A stretch of 62,000 nt of DNA from Acanthaster planci (GCF_001949145.1 NW_019091457.1:1-62000), one strand, 5' to 3'. Shown: positions 23,243-38,700, counted from the first letter of the stretch. Notes: generated from the sequence alone by a model not told the origin. Numbers and translations are program-made.

Positions 23243-26200
23243 TTTTTGAGGTAGGGGGTGAATCACCCCCCCCCCCACTTATTACGAACATCGCCCACCT
23301 ATATGGTGTATATGGTATCCCACCCCTGCTTTCCAAATTTCCATGGCTGGATAAGTCATCCCCCACCTTTCCCCACCCCCACCCCGATTTGCTGAACTGA
23401 TGAGAAAAATTTTACAAACGGACAATTTGGGGGGGGTCCCGATTGACAGTAGAGAAAGAGTTAAAAGGTCAAAGGTCGCGTCCAGGTCGGCTACTCTGCG
23501 GTATTTCTGTGTTGGGTGTGTCGACATGCGCTCCGGTTCGATAAATTTGGGGCTCTCTAGCTTCAAAAAAACACAAGTAGTTTACATCGAAACACAAATG
23601 GAAGTATAAACAGCACCAAGTTTTCTCAGTGACCCCGACGGAATTGGGCGAAATGCAGCCTCCGTCGCCCGATGGCACAATCCGGAGATAAGTGCGTACA
23701 GCTGAAACCACAAAACTGGAGTGCAGGCATCCGTTAGTCAACAAACCAAGCCTATATAACGGTGGATCTCAAACCGGTGAGGGACGGGCAAAAATCTTTC
23801 CCTGTCTCTTTTTTTCTTCAACTGAACTCCCCACCTCTGAACACAAGCCGGTCGATCATCGATTAGGAGCCGAGGGCCGACATGATTGAATCGACGCGCG
23901 TTGTCGTCTACCGCGTTTAATAATGCAATCATTACGTCATGTTGACTTCTTCCGTTATACCGGTGACGAGCTTTCCACACGCTGCAGTGCCGTTCCCCAC
24001 CTACGCACTATAATATCTTCACGTCCGAATTCCCACAGTATCAGTGAATGTATCTGTAGTCGGGAATGGTTAGATTTTGTCGAGGCTTCGGAAATGACTG
24101 GCTGAAAAGAGTGAAAATTCAAGAACCTGTTTTCGTAACAAACGAAATGTCCGTTTATTTTTGCGATTTATTACTTTGGGCGCATAAGTCCTACATTGCT
24201 TGCTGGTAGTCCACACGCCCGGGCATTTTCGCCTGAAGTAAATTGTCATAACCGATCAAATTATCAGGTGACGTATTAAAACCAACACTGCTTTTTATCA
24301 GGGAAGGGGGTAACCGAACGCGGCAACCTCGATTTGAAATCAGAGAGCACGAGCAATATCGTTTCATCCGATCACAGCACCTTCCTCCAAAAAAACCGTG
24401 CTATCTAATGACTTCGAGGGCGCAGGGACTGTTCATACTAGGTTAAAATGACACGCCGCCTGTAGGGTTTAACCCGGTTTTCGGGCGGAGGTATATAACT
24501 ATGATATTGAACATGAAATCATGTCTTTCTTTTGAGGAAGGAGATCGAGGGGCATGGTCTGGGGCCGAGAATGAGTCTAGGGACGCGAAAATAGCCTCAG
24601 TCGGAACACGAGATGTAAACATCCGGCAGGGTACCTGCTCAACGGGCCTAGTACCAATTTCATAAAAAAAATGCAGAGCTCCTCGCCGATGTACTTTTAG
24701 TTAGATAGCATACCATCGATTCCACTCAGAGCATGACCTGTAAGCATTCCGTCAGTCGGTAAGAATTAACTTTTACGAATTGCAAAAAAAGCGGACGAGC
24801 AGGAAATCCGCACTTGTCAAGTTTATGAAACGCTTAGCTGGGAAGCAGTCATGGAATTAATTGGCTTTTAGTTAGTAACCCATGTTTTCTGAAGATCAAG
24901 TGAGCTGATGGGCACATCTTCCCGCATTCTTGCTTGAGAATGCTGTGTGTAGGCCATTTTGAAGCTCTGCAGGTTACAAACTTTTCATGCAATGTCAGAT
25001 CGCTATTAACCACTAGTAATAATTTAATTATTAGACAAAGGGTAAAAGTTTCTTCCAGTCTAATTTTCATGCGACTGGTTGATTGTACTGTTGGTGTGGC
25101 AGCAGCCAGTGTTGTTAATTTGACTTAAAGCACTAGGTAGATACATGAAGAAAAAATCGACGAAACTGCCCCCCCCCCAAGAAACTGCGTGCACATGCAT
25201 ATTTCAACTTGCCAGCCACTATCTCAAAAAGAAATGCCGGCACTAGAAAAAAAAATCCAAATAGAGTGCGGTAGCTGGCATTTTGGTGACATCGTGCCCT
25301 TACAACACCACTACACTGAGCGCTTATAACAAGCTGAGAGATGGAAAAGAGCCCTTCCTGACAAAAAAAAAACACAGTGAAGAAAAAAAAACCTGCCCTC
25401 CGAACGGCCATTCACCGAATGGAAATTGATATCACAGCAGTTGAGCTACCCGGTAAATATTCATAGCTCACGGCGGGGGGAGCGGAGTGGAAATAGACGC
25501 AAGGTGAGATAAGTATTCTGTTTTTCTTTTCAAAGAAGCTGTAAGAAAGTGCGACCGGTTCTGGATGACCCACTATCATATCGAGCTAAAATTATCTCAC
25601 TTGCAGATCAATATGGTCCAAACATGTTTTTGAAAACATCGCTATTGTGCCACTTTGAGCAGAATGTGTTATTTCAACGCCGTGACGTTCGATACGTCTA
25701 TGTCATTCTTGCAACGACGCGACCACAGATCTGTTGGAATGAAACGGCTCACGGGATGGTGTTTATTTTTCGCATTTGATATTGCCATGATGTGGTTGCA
25801 TCGGGAAACAGGCCAGTTAAGGCCTCGTAACTTACAAACTTATTCTATCACTAAACCAACTCCTTAAAACTCGTGGCGGTGCAATCGTGTAATAAGAGAC
25901 ACATGGACACAGTTGCCGACGTTTACAAGAAAATGTCGCCGTCGAGAAGTTACTTCTGTGTATTCGACGCCAGATGTGACGTTTCGGACTACTTATTGCC
26001 AGGATGCAACTCGAAGTTATAGCTTTACTGACAAAAATGGTGGTTTTTATTCTTATGCACTCTTCTTTAGGGGAAAGTGTATTAGAGACGTGTCTAACGA
26101 GTTCTGACCTGAAGCGAGTTGTGCAGACGTTTTCGCTATAGCCTACGTGTGCTTCCCGTCCTTGCAATGCAATAATAATTGATCAGAAAATGGTGCGTAC

Positions 26201-29200
26201 GCGATAACAACTTCCTTTTCACTTCGGATACCGAATCGTGCGGCCGTGACGCGTCAATGAGGGACCCCCTTTTATACAAATGCTCCCTTGTCAGTAATGA
26301 CATCGGAGACCACACCGCCTCAGTCATAATTGAATCAGTGCATGGAAATTAAAGACCAATTTTACAAAGAAATCAACGGCAGGGGAACAACAAAACGCAA
26401 AGGGACGGGGGAAATGCATGCTGACGTATAAATTACTTGAGAAATGTAGTTCACTCCGGAAATGTACGAAGTTATTCGCTACCAAAAAGAGGAGATAAAA
26501 GATGAACCCAAAACGGTAAAATGGGTCCGTAAGTATAAAGTCCTTTATGGCATACATGTATAACAACGGTTCTCAGGTGGGAAAACAAAATGTTTGTTAA
26601 CTTTGCATAATGGCATGGCTAACTTTTTCCTGAAATCATAATAGACCTAAGCTCCTTTTTGAAAACAAAAAGAGCTCACCGAGATAAACTTCAAGAATGA
26701 CCCATTTCAGTTGCACCATTTCAGTTTTTGAGGGTGAAATTTAAAATGAGTCATTGCTCTGATTTGGATCCTGTTATACCTTATAAACGTCTATAACTTA
26801 CATCACCAAGCACGAGTCAATACAACTGTTTGATGTCATTGGTGATGATATTTGGGGGTGCCGTAGCTATTAAACGAGCGACGCCGCCGTACGAAAAGCC
26901 ACTTTGCCTTGAACGTCCTAAATGTCTTCAATTTTAATATGATTTGTCACACCTCTACCAGGAGTTAAAAGATTAATTGGTAACAATTTCTTTGGAAGGT
27001 CTCCCAAATGCGCGATATTCTGAGGTTTCCTGAGATCAATGACCGATAAAACTTCATAAAAAATGATAATGTAGGTGTAGCGCCGTATGAGACAGAGTAT
27101 GCCACATTCACACAAAGTTTTTTTTCACTTTGGCATAATTGTCTCGTTTCGATTTCCCGCGTTTTATCGCACCGGGATCGTGTTCTCTCGCGTGCGTGAT
27201 ATGATCAGGATAAGTCCGCACACGCTTGGGTACCGTCTCTAAATCGCTGGGGTTAATACGCCCCTCGAGCGTGCCAACCGATCCGCCATCTTCCTTCGTC
27301 TTCATCCTCAAGTCACGCGGGGTGCCTGGGTTCTATCTCTGAATCATTTTCTATCAGCGGTCCGAAAGTCTGGTTTCCAGGCATGCAACACGTTCATACA
27401 AGCCCCCCTTTAATCCCAGATTGATGGTCTGGATTTTGATAGCCTCCAGACAGCCTATACCGATTGCAGGATGAAACAGACACCTAATCCTCGTCAAAGC
27501 AGTCTTCCAGTACAGAGTATAATCGTGCGCAGATGGTTGGCTCCACGAAGGTTGGGCCCACTTATTATCAAACTGGATTGTTCAGCATAATTAACAGCGC
27601 CGAGGGACAGCTAGAGATGAAAGCTCCAGCGACCCTCACCTGAGCACAAACATTTCATTAAATCCAGCGAGTGAAATAATGACAGTCATTTTCATTCTTC
27701 GGTATCGATTTTGTGCCACTGACGTTCTCGTCAGTTTTGATGCCAGATTTCTGTCCTATAAGTCATCTTATTAAAGTGGTTTACGTCTGTAGACTGATGA
27801 AATGTACTGCACATGTTCGGCGGTAGGGGTATTTAAGTCACAGATGAAATCTAGGGGGAAAATGAGAATGAAATCATAGCTCAGCTGTTGCTCCGGTAGC
27901 AACGCATGAGACATTGCTCCGACCGCACCCATTCTTGCCAGTTTGGATTCGAACGTAAAACCGCCCACTAGTTTGTCAACCAGCGAAACGTTTGTGTGGA
28001 ATATTACAGACATTTTTCCATACCTTGAGCTAGCTTCGTAGTTTGCACCACATTTCGGTGATTATTAAAAACGTCAGAACTTATTCAGGTATGTTTTTAA
28101 TCGAAAAGGCTGCTCTGTGTTGTATACACGTGCTTTTATTGTTTTTCTGCCTGTTATTAGGCTCTTAGACTATAAGAAATCTCTTGTCTGAGTCCGAAGG
28201 CAAACCCGAACCGCTTATCATGTTTTCCGCTCTGCAGAACCCAAATTGTGTAAACACTGCATCACATGCTGGGCCACTTCACTCTTCTTAAAACGGGCAG
28301 AGCGGTGAAGAGGGGAATCGCCGATAAAATTCAACTATGGCCTCGGTGTTTTCGAAGGTAATCGGGGGACTCAAAAGCCCCTCGTAAAATTGGAAATCAA
28401 TGCTGCCGCATTCTGCTCTGGCGTGTTTGAAGGGGGCGAGAGCCCTCAAGAGGCAGCCAGGACCCTAGGGCGGATGGGTCCCAAGGCAACTTAACATTCT
28501 GTTTTGCGAGAGAAAAACCAAACCAAAGTGTATGTGTTGTCGCCCACTCAGCACGCCTAGGAAAACGATTAATGAAACAAATGCCCATTCTCTCTGTGCA
28601 TTCTTTCGGCAGCTCAGCAAATGTCTCATTTCAGGTCTCTTAATTATTTAGAAAAAACACCACCATGGCCATGGTTCTTACTTTTCCTGTTTTCCTTTTT
28701 TTTATCCAAGGCACCATCTCTTCCTTTCCTTTTATGGTGAGCGCGGAGGCTAAGTTGTCATAAGTTCAGCTCTCCAGTCCAACGTGACAATCAGTCCTCT
28801 CAAAATTGACGATGAATAACACAGAGCGCATAGCGTGTACTCAACCTGAAATCCAGAGCCCCTTTGCGGTTGCATGCTATCACCAAAAAAGCCCTCTTCA
28901 CAGGTGGCGAAATCCGCGCCACACTTCCGCCCGGCTCCCGTGTCCTCGGCACCGCTCGCCATCGATTGCCCCTGCCGAATTAGAATTTTTCTGCCCGCGT
29001 TCTCTCGAGTCGAGGATGGTGGGGGATTCTCTCTTCCTCTTTTTTTTTCTTTCTTTCTTTCTTCGCCCACCATGCCGGGCCATGAGAGCTCAGCCGGGAA
29101 GCGGGTCGGTGACAAATTTAGGCCGAGTTGAAATTCAGCCGGAGAAGCAACGTACGCAGGGTCCGCGGCTGGCCCCCCGTAGAATCGATGGACGGGGCGG

Positions 29201-32136
29201 GCATTATCGGTTGGCCCAAGGGCTCAAGGAGACGTCCCCCTACATTACCCGCTGGAGTAATGTCGGGAAGATGTAGGCCCTTTGGCATCTTCCTCAAACC
29301 CCCCCCCCATAATCAATTAATGAAACTGAATTTAAAAATGGACCGAAATCACTTCTCGTTGTTTAGCCACTGTAATCGCTTTTCACAAAATCCTTCAGTC
29401 TGCATACTCAATTCTAGTCGTCCATTCCTTCATGGCGTGTCTCAGAACCTGCATTCACAGGTTATAAAAACTGGAAGACTGGTCGAAGCAAATTTACCAT
29501 TACACCCCTGTCTGTTATCACTTCAACATGGTACAGAAAAAAATTTCTGCCTACACGGTTGTACCTATATACTGTCTGCGAGACCCACTCCATCTTGTGC
29601 ACCACTTTTGTGCCGACTGCGTGTTTGATTGATGCAAGAACAGATCCAGAACTTTTTCTCCAATAAATATGAACGTGACATCTCAGTTTAATCGATTTTC
29701 TGGTTCCTTGTTCCGATGAAACTTGAGGGTTGACGGCTATAAAAATAGCCAAGAGTAAACACGTTTTCCAGGCAAACAGGAGAATGCTGTGCGAGCATTT
29801 TCCCCTAACCCATTAGCCTTTAAAGTCGGGGTCAAACATGAATGGCAGCGTTTGAACCAATCCACCATTATCTCGTCAAATGTTTGACGGCACAGCCGCA
29901 TATCCTGAAGAAGGGCGTTTTGATTCGCCTAGAGCCCAGAGCTGATAGCCCTTACGCATTAGCGCGGGTGCCGACTGCTTTGATAGACTGGAGAACGCGC
30001 TGTGCCAACTGCCACACAGTGCCCTACCTCCATCCGTCTGTTCACTCATGCATGTGCAGACTGCAGGACTGCTCTGGGACATCTTTTACGGAGCAAGTAC
30101 ACAACTCCTTGACAGAGTTGCTTTGAGCATGCGGCCCTGTCCACTGTGGGTTATCTCTGGGAAATACGAGAACACACCCACGATAAACAAATCGGATTGT
30201 CTGACATTTGCAACCACTTTTTTGAAAACTAAAATAAACATTCAAGACTTTGATAAGCTCCTTTATGATTTTGAGAGGAACAGCATTCGCACATTTCCAT
30301 TAAGGGTGCAGCACGAGGAACGCATCAGATTCAACCAAAGGAAACTCTCGTAAAATGCTACAGGCAGTTTATATTAGATTGCAATATTTGAAAAAAATAT
30401 CTTTTACAGACATGCCGGAGTGACACGACAGTAAGATCTCTTGTACAACGAGCAAAACAGCAAAGGAAAGTAATTATGCCGGTGAGTTTGGCGGAGCGCT
30501 ATCCAATCATCTCAGAACAAAAGATTCCCAGCAGAATCGGCTGGCATACAGGAAAAACACAGACTCAGCAGAACGAACTGGAAATCCTATCTGCACGGCC
30601 AGCTCCGATGGGATTCGGAGCATGTTAATCGCAAGGGGAGGTCAACCTTAAGGAAGTTAGGCGCATCCTGCACCCATAAGATGAGAGTGGACTGTCTGCG
30701 TGAATGTTTCCTGTGATGTGTCGGTGGGAAATGGGAACTGTACCCCACCCCTCGGCCCCCTACTGGGGAGCAATGTGAATCGACAATTTGCCTTGCATCC
30801 GGTCGAAGAAGATCGAAGGAGGGCACTAAATTTCTCCATAGGTACCCCTCCCAAGGCAATTCACGATGTGAAACTCACCATTTTCCAATTTTCACGCAGC
30901 GGAAAGGCGAACGTATTTTTTTCAATTTCAGTTCTGAATAATCAACTTTTTTAAAAGCATTGATCAGTTCTTGAAATGCCAGCTGGCTGGCTGAACTCTC
31001 AAGATTTTGCGCTGTGGAAAAAGGCCCAAATATTGTGTTTCCCAAATTACCTGGTTGGTGGATTTCTCTGGCGCCGTTTCCCTTGTTGCGTTTTTCGAGA
31101 TAATGTTTGGACTATTCAATTCTTTCCGCGTCTAATTGAAACAAGACGGCGGCGGGAAATCTAGGGTTATCCTCACGGGCTTTCGGCCCGCTCGAATGTC
31201 AAAGGTCGGCCCTAGCTGTTATCGAGTTAGTCTTTTGGAATCGGTACTTCTGTTCCACTCAGGGGAAATTTTCTGCGCGAGCCAAAAACACCACCGACAG
31301 TTGACGAAGCCGCTGGTGAGGCAAACTTACCGGGTTGCTGTCACCTGATGACCGATTGAAAAGCCTTCAAACACCGTATATTTTCCGTGCGCGTTTGCTC
31401 GAGTGTGGGTATCAAGAATCTTTTTTAAAAATGCTTATTTTTTAACTTCATTGTGGTGTTTTTCTTTGAAGCCCAGGTGAATTTACCTACGTGGTTGGTA
31501 CTGTGGGTTTTTCAGTTTATTTCCGTGTTCTTGACGCACGAGAACACGTGTTTGAACAACATGACTTCCGCACCATCAGAAATATAAGCATTTAAATGCT
31601 TATGCCTTGTTTCGAGTTGGGACTTGTATTAAGCGAAAGAGAATCACACCATAAAGTTTGGATCCCAGGTTCCCACCAGCGATGGTCCGTCTAGGCAGAT
31701 CTGGACGGCATCAAACTCGCCTAGCTCCCTCAAGATTCCGAAGTAGGCGCATCCCCTGAGATAAGGACTGTGAGACAAAAAACAAGGAAGAACTTCCCAA
31801 TGACATTTTTTTGTGTCAGCATTTCGTTCGCGGCGTCGCTCCTGGACGCTGTCTGCCGGCCAATTTGCCATCAAGAAAAGGTAATGAGATACTTCCCTTA
31901 CGGCCGATGTCTTAAATAAAAGACGGTAACAAAAGGCTGGTTTGAAGCTACAATTATTGATGCTAAACGAAGAATATTTTTCATCGCCTGTAAATGTCTG
32001 TTTCAAGCATTGGACCAAGCTAACGAGAAACTTTGAGTTACTCATTTCCTCTTCGCCGGGAAACATGCCGGTAATATCGGAGATCCTTTCAGCATCTTGT
32101 TCGTGGGTTGTGGATAGCTAGCTGCGCACATTATGG

Positions 32137-32162
32137 TAAAGTGGACATGTAAAGTGGACATG
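32137..32162 (+). repeat. Two tandem 13-bp units
   Basis: TAAAGTGGACATG occurs twice in direct succession with no mismatch. Confidence 0.8.
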
Positions 32163-35100
32163 TGTGATAATGCACGCTGGTGACTTTTAAAGTTGTCCTG
32201 TAACACCCGTGCAACACAGTTCCTCCAAAGATAGCTGCATAATGGGTAGAGCAAACCATAATAATGATCTCAAAACATCACTAGTGTAGCAGTGGTGTTA
32301 ATGTCGTGAAGTGCCGTAACTCTGTGCTGGAAATTTGGGGGTGGGGGTGGGGGATGACTTGCCCAGCCACGGAAATTTGAAAGCGCGGGGGGGCGATACC
32401 ATATACATTATATAGAGGGCGATGTTCATGATAAAATGTACATCTGTGATGTGGATCAAATTCATGCAGAATCTTACATCAGAATGGTGTATTTAGGCTT
32501 ATAGCTTTTTAAATCTTTGGCTAAAAAAGCTTTTTGTTTAAAATATTTATTTCCCGTGGTGCAGTCTTTCACAAATGTTTGCCTCAACGATGGGATGCCT
32601 TTTACGACGGCTTCATCTTAAAAAAAATCACATTGTCAGGAAAGGGCAGCGGTCATCGTTTCAAATGATCGAGGCTGATAAGTTGATAACAAGGACGGAC
32701 AAAAAAAAAATCCGGACAAACAGAACAGGCTACGTTGCGCGATTGGCGGCGATTGACGTTAATTGGCGCGAAAAACACTGGCTGACGCAGCGTGCCAGCT
32801 GCAACACGCGACGCAGTCACAGCTGCTGGTCTGGTGCAGCATGGAAGGACCTGGCACGCCGTAACAGCAACCTCACGATCGGGAGGGGGCCGCAAATTGA
32901 AAGAAGTTCACTCGGTAGGTGTCTCCGGGAAGCCGTGGCCAGGGATTCCGGCTAAGATTTCCGGTCAGCACGAACTTGGAGGAAAGCGGTCATACGGGAT
33001 GCACATGCTTTGAAGCAGAAGGGTGCACCCACGCAAATAGACCAGAAATACGTCCGCCGAGCTCATTATTAAAAGTTATACACTCAAAACATTCTATATT
33101 AGAGGGTCCTGAGAGCCATGGAACTGGGGAATTGAAGAAATATGACACTGAACCTCTGGGCCGGACTCGGGGCTTCCAGTTCTGAGCAATTTGGATGCAA
33201 TCGGGTCCGAAAGTGGCACTATTTAGTCGTTTTGCAGAGGGATGCATTTGCAAAATGGCTATTTTACGGGCAGTGAAATTTCCTTCATTTTAGAGTTGGT
33301 CCACTTTGGGTGAGAATTTCTCAAAAATTCATTGGTCAACCCACTAAAACTTGAAAGGAAAACAAAAGAGGATATGCCGAATATCATTTTGCTGTCCAGC
33401 TTGGACACCCGTGACAGTTGAATTTTTAACATAATTTTGAAATAAAAGGATTTATCATTGGTGTCTACAGGGGAATTTATTTTGAGGGGAGCACCCCCAA
33501 AGTGCCCTAGAAGCTTGGAGTCGGGAAACAAGACAACTGCAGCTGTCGGGCCATATGTGAGGTCCGCATCTCACGCGACCTTGTTCCCAGGTGGTGTCTT
33601 CAGTAATGCAAAGCATTCCATTCACTCGACTTGCCCAATAACTGACGTGCATTCTATCTGATAACTCGAGCTGATGATGTTTAATCTCACTGAACCGATG
33701 ATGCGGCCAGTCTGTCAATAGTTGTACATTCAAACGAGGAACACTCGGCGCAATTGTAGTTATTGGTTTAGAGCAATTAAAAAAGAGGTCTTAAGTAACT
33801 GGTGTTAATTAAAAGAGCGAGCAAGTCATTCATTATAATTGTAAATGGTTCATCTGTTTGGTGATATCGACGTCAGAGGCTTTCTAGGCCAACGTATGCG
33901 GGACGTAAAATACAGTGGCAACCACTGAATTTCTTGTATTAGTTGACAGCACACACAGCCGACGCATCAACAGTTGAGGCCGCCCGGTGGCTTCCTTGAT
34001 TAAGTTTAACACGCAAATGTCCATTAAAATGTTCCAAAGCTTTCTCAAATTAAACGACTTAACAATGTTTGTCTACAACATTAAGGTTGCTCTGCTTTCA
34101 GCAAGAAACAAAAACGTTGTCGAGTCATCCTATTCAAGGGCCTCCTTGCAGCAACAGCGAGTGCAGACGGGCTAGAAATGCCGGTATACAACCGCAACAG
34201 AGAGATGCGAAAATGGCGCTCTGTATGTCACTGATCAGTGCGATGCAGGTCGCGGAGAGATAAGATGTGAGATTATACCAAAGCCCGAAACTCAAGTCCA
34301 CGAGACACCTCAGGCGGCAATAAAACTCGACATTCCAGCGCCTTTGCAGAATTTTAAATCACAGGAAAAGGTGGACCGATGACACCAACATGACGGATTA
34401 CATCCGTCATGCGACGCTGTTCTCAACTTTCACATGGATGTGCTGAGACATCTTTTCATTATCTCTTTCACATGGGGAAAAGATGGAAAAAATTAGTATG
34501 GAACATTACACGGCTTGGTGTACGTCAAAACCACTCCCTTGTTCCAAAGGCCACGGTTGTGTATGGCGTACACCGAACGTAACTGTATATAAGATTTCCA
34601 ACATCATTCCCTTTAGCTTTCGACACAATCACTGTCAAAATGCACAGACCACAATGACATAAGAATTAGATCATAAAACGCTCTGTACTTTTGTCACTCG
34701 GTGTTTTCCGAATCCGACACTAAAGTCTCCTTTATAAGCTATTTTTGTCGAGTTTATTTTTCTTCCCTTCATATTTTGTTACATATGCATGTCATCTGTG
34801 CGTGCAATTTTCAGCTCCTTGAAAATGTTACTCAGGTCACTGCTGTTCTTCCGATTTGTATAGCACCCCATTTCTCGGACTTACCTTTTTAGGGGTACAT
34901 ACTTGTCAGTGTCACACTCCGATGTGGTACGGATGTAAATGTCTCAGGATTCAATGGGGCTGAAAAACATATTTGCCCTCCACTTGGACAAGGCCGTCTC
35001 CTGCGTCCCTACAAGCCCGCCATAAGCTGACTTCAGGAAGTCGCCGAGCTCTCAGACTCAATCATGTTTGGCACATCCAGGGCGAACATGGAGGAAGGAA

Positions 35101-35562
35101 AAGACGATCAGCCCCGGGAAATGTCTGCCACTCGCCTCGGCTCAGCACACATCTCCCGAGGGAACTACATACTCTGAAAAGCAGACCTTGAACAATAAGC
35201 CTTTTGCGAGTTAAATTTAAATAAAATCTGGTATGCCGAGTTCTTAACATTCGCGGGAATATAACAGTTGGAATTTGCATAATAAAGACACTGTTGCGAT
35301 ACCTCGTGATCGGGCAAGCTTTTGCTTGATTATAAGAGACGCCTTGCACCAATACCGTCTTTTTAATGGATAAGAATGGCACAAAGGAACCAGTCCACAC
35401 ACCAGCTGGAGATGGTGGTCGCCACACAAAAGCTTGCCCCGAATCACAAGGTATAGAGACTATGTCTTTAGTCTGGGGAATTCACCATGTTATGTTTATG
35501 TTTCATCAGATAACTCATTGTATACCAAATTTCATTCAACTTACCGTAACTCGCAAAAGCAC

Positions 35563-35747
35563 ATATGAAGCAAGATATGGGATGGAGAGCACCCCCCCAC
35601 ACACACATTTGTGTTGGTCATTGTTCAATTGGAATCTCAGGAATTCTTTTCAGACATGGGAGGGGGTGTTGTAACAATAGTCTAGGGTGTGTATAGGGAT
35701 TGGACATGCAGGGGGCACCCCTACGTCCCGTATCTCGCTGCGTATAT
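35563..35747 (+). mobile_element. MITE-like element, copy 3
   Basis: Same family and orientation. Left end AGCAAGATATGGGATGGAG, right end CTACGTCCCGTATCTCGCTG. It retains the C run, (AC)n tract, TTGGTCATTGTTCAATTGG and AATCTCAGGAATTCTT. It is more diverged at the right end than copies 1 and 2. Confidence 0.75.
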
Positions 35748-38700
35748 AATTAATTATATAATTATTGAGATCACGATATCCGCCACAAGAATGATATGAC
35801 GACATGCTTACAAGATTTGATGTCGCATTAATGACACGATTTTAATGAAGGAGTGATTAAAATCACCAGGGAAAACCGGGCAGGGTTTTTTGCCATGAAA
35901 AAGGTGCGTGATATACAACACGAATGTAGAAACCTGGACGTGTTTGCATCTATTGCATTCAGGTCTTTTTTTTCCTTCACAAAAGACTTCAATTTTATAT
36001 TAAATTCATTGGAAATCGATGACATAAATATTCATCCTCTGTTCTCATTACTATGCAAACGAGTCCGGGTTGTTTTAATTATGAACAGGCGTGCACACCT
36101 ACTTCAGGTAATTTTGAAACCATGAATAATTCACTTCGCATAAGGCATGATCGAATTTTAATGACGGGGGGTGCACGAAATCAATTATCGGGATAACAGC
36201 GGTCCTTCTTTCATCCAGCTTCGGGTACTCCTGGATAACTGATGCCATTTCAGAATGCTTCATAATTATTGGCATGCGGGGCTTGATGCAATGCGAAGTG
36301 ATGAATCCATCCGGGACTTGATGAACCGTGCAATAATCATTACACACGGTCACTGGCCCCCCGAGCACAACTGGTTTCCAAAGATGACGAACGGAGAGAC
36401 AACGGCATTTGGTACACTACTTGATGGAGAAGAAGTGCTACATTCCTCAACGGAAATGAAAAAAAGGGTTGAATTTGAATACACGTGCAGAAATTGCCAA
36501 ATTAATGAAGTTTCCTTTTTTGCCTGAAAGTTCAAGCCGAATGCAGAATTTCCACTGGAAATATTTACAGGAGGATGATGTAACAACAACTTATGGCCAA
36601 TTCATCCTCGAACTATTTTGGCTGTGTCCTCTTGGGACCAAGTTGGATGCTTTCCAAGAGACAGTGAAATTGACCATTTTTTTCTTCTTTTTTCCAATTT
36701 TAATTCACGTTTATTTCACAATTTTTTAGGGATACATGTAAGCTATACAATATAGAAAATATTACCAGAAATTATTTTGTACACACAATATACACTTTCT
36801 GGGGATGAGGAAGTCGAAACTCCTGCACCTGCTCAAACCAATATTGATGTACACACGAAGTCGATATAACTATAATCGGCTGTCGAAAAGTAAAAGCCTC
36901 GAAATCAAATACAAAAGTATTCGAAGTATTTGGAACTCGCGTCGCTGCCGTATGCGGCGCTTGGTAAAAATGAGCGAAGCGCTGGCAGTCGAAACTCGAC
37001 TGGCCTCGTGAATCACTCGACGGCAGGAGATTTGACGTTAATTCTAAAAGGGGCCGACTGGTCTGAGTTGAAGGCCGTGTGTCCCTGAATTTGTACTCAT
37101 TGTATTTGACGTGAAAGAGGCGACAACACCACTTGAAGTACGAAAGAATCCCTTTTCGCCCCTCCAACACTCCTCAGATTTTTGCAACAGAGGGGTAAAA
37201 TTGTCTCCATACAAGGTCCTAAATTCATTAGATATTTCAGACAGTCAACTGACGGAAACAGATAGCACAAAGAATAACAAAAACAACGGGAAAGGAGTAA
37301 AAAAAGTGGTAAAACTCACACCCACAACACACCAATGAAAGCACTCTTCCCTTATTAAAATTTAACTCAATTTTCGAAAACTTCCCTGCCCAGTTTCACA
37401 TGTCCCAGTACACAATCTAATCTAAGTTCTCAAACAATGTTGCCACTGCATCTAAATGGAAGAAAACACGCAATGTGGAATTCAATATTTCACAGATAGG
37501 GAGCAGAGGTATATCTAGTCTGGGTAAAAAACGACGACTTTTCACAACCTCCACTTTTCTTATTAGTAAATAATAATTGCTAAAAGCACCTGCAATGAAT
37601 TGTTTCCACGGACCTATTCCTTTCTAAATAGCCACTTTTTTCACCAAAAGCCTCTTGAGACGGAAGCTAATTCTTCTTAAAATTACAAATCACAAGTCAA
37701 TCTCTCAATTCGAAATTCATATACAAATACTTTTGTATTATTTGTTTTTATTTCTAGAATACAACTTTTTGTGCAGTGTGATCAATCTTTTCAAAACCCC
37801 GTTTTAAATAAAAAAAGAAACCTTAAATTATACCACGGAGACAGAAAAATTACTCTAATATTTGACTTTAGCGATTAAAATGACAAACAAGACCAGGGAA
37901 ATATAAAGTATTCGGCATTATATTACCATATATAAAATTTGTGCAAAAAAATCCCAAGTTGAATCGCAGGAGGGCGCAATCACGTTTTTAGTACCCTTGT
38001 CGTCTTGCTTGTGAACCGCTGCACTGACGATAAACTTTGGAAGCACTGCTCTCTGAAAGCACGTAACTACAACTAGTGCAATGGTTTCAGACACTAGAAT
38101 TCTCAGCCGAGAAATAAACAATAGCATCTTCAAACCGTACTTCAAACGAGAATAATAAAAGTCAAAGCACACGAATGGGGGTAACAGGTTTCACTTATGC
38201 GAAAGGTGTTTCACGATTACATCCTTTGATGATACTGGCCATTGGATAAACACGCTTAGCCGATACAAATTCAAGTACCGATAAAAAAAATCAGCCGTTG
38301 AAATTGTACGCGTATCTTTGTGTAGCAAATCTCGTCTTTTCGCCGATTGTGTTCGGCGTGACACATCGCGTATGTTTTTACTTGGATTTTCTGATGATTA
38401 TCACTTTCTACGGTCACATGGTTATAGGAAAAGTCAGTGATTAGACTGTCCATGAATGGGTACGCAGTAGCAATCAGGATGTCGCTGTTGGCGTGGATGC
38501 AATGCGTGTTTCGCGATGCAGCGTGCACGAGGTCCCGTGGCGCTTTTTGAAGAGATTTGGTGGTGTTTTTCGATCGGCGTCACGAAAACAACCAGATACA
38601 AGGCATATATTCCGAAAATTACGGTATATACATCTGCCAATACATGTAAACGTAATTCACATACATGTGGATACATGTATCTATGTACATCGAAGTATGT

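Larger units (their letters stand above)
16394..35562. other. Intergenic region, no supported gene
   Basis: About 19 kb with only short, overlapping open frames on both strands. It includes GC-richer patches (around 22050-22100, 23040-23120, 27230-27330), a C-run and (AC)n microsatellite near 23219-23242, a TTTC-type tract near 29031-29065, and CRE-like TGACGTCA near 21799. I see no protein family, tRNA or rRNA here. Confidence 0.45.

Noticed and set aside
27890-27960. tRNA candidate from GGATTCGAACG
   Set aside because: There is no A box or stem pairing at the required distance.
28806-29628. 156- and 166-codon plus-strand frames
   Set aside because: They overlap each other and an antisense frame, include a polypyrimidine microsatellite, and contain no recognisable motif.
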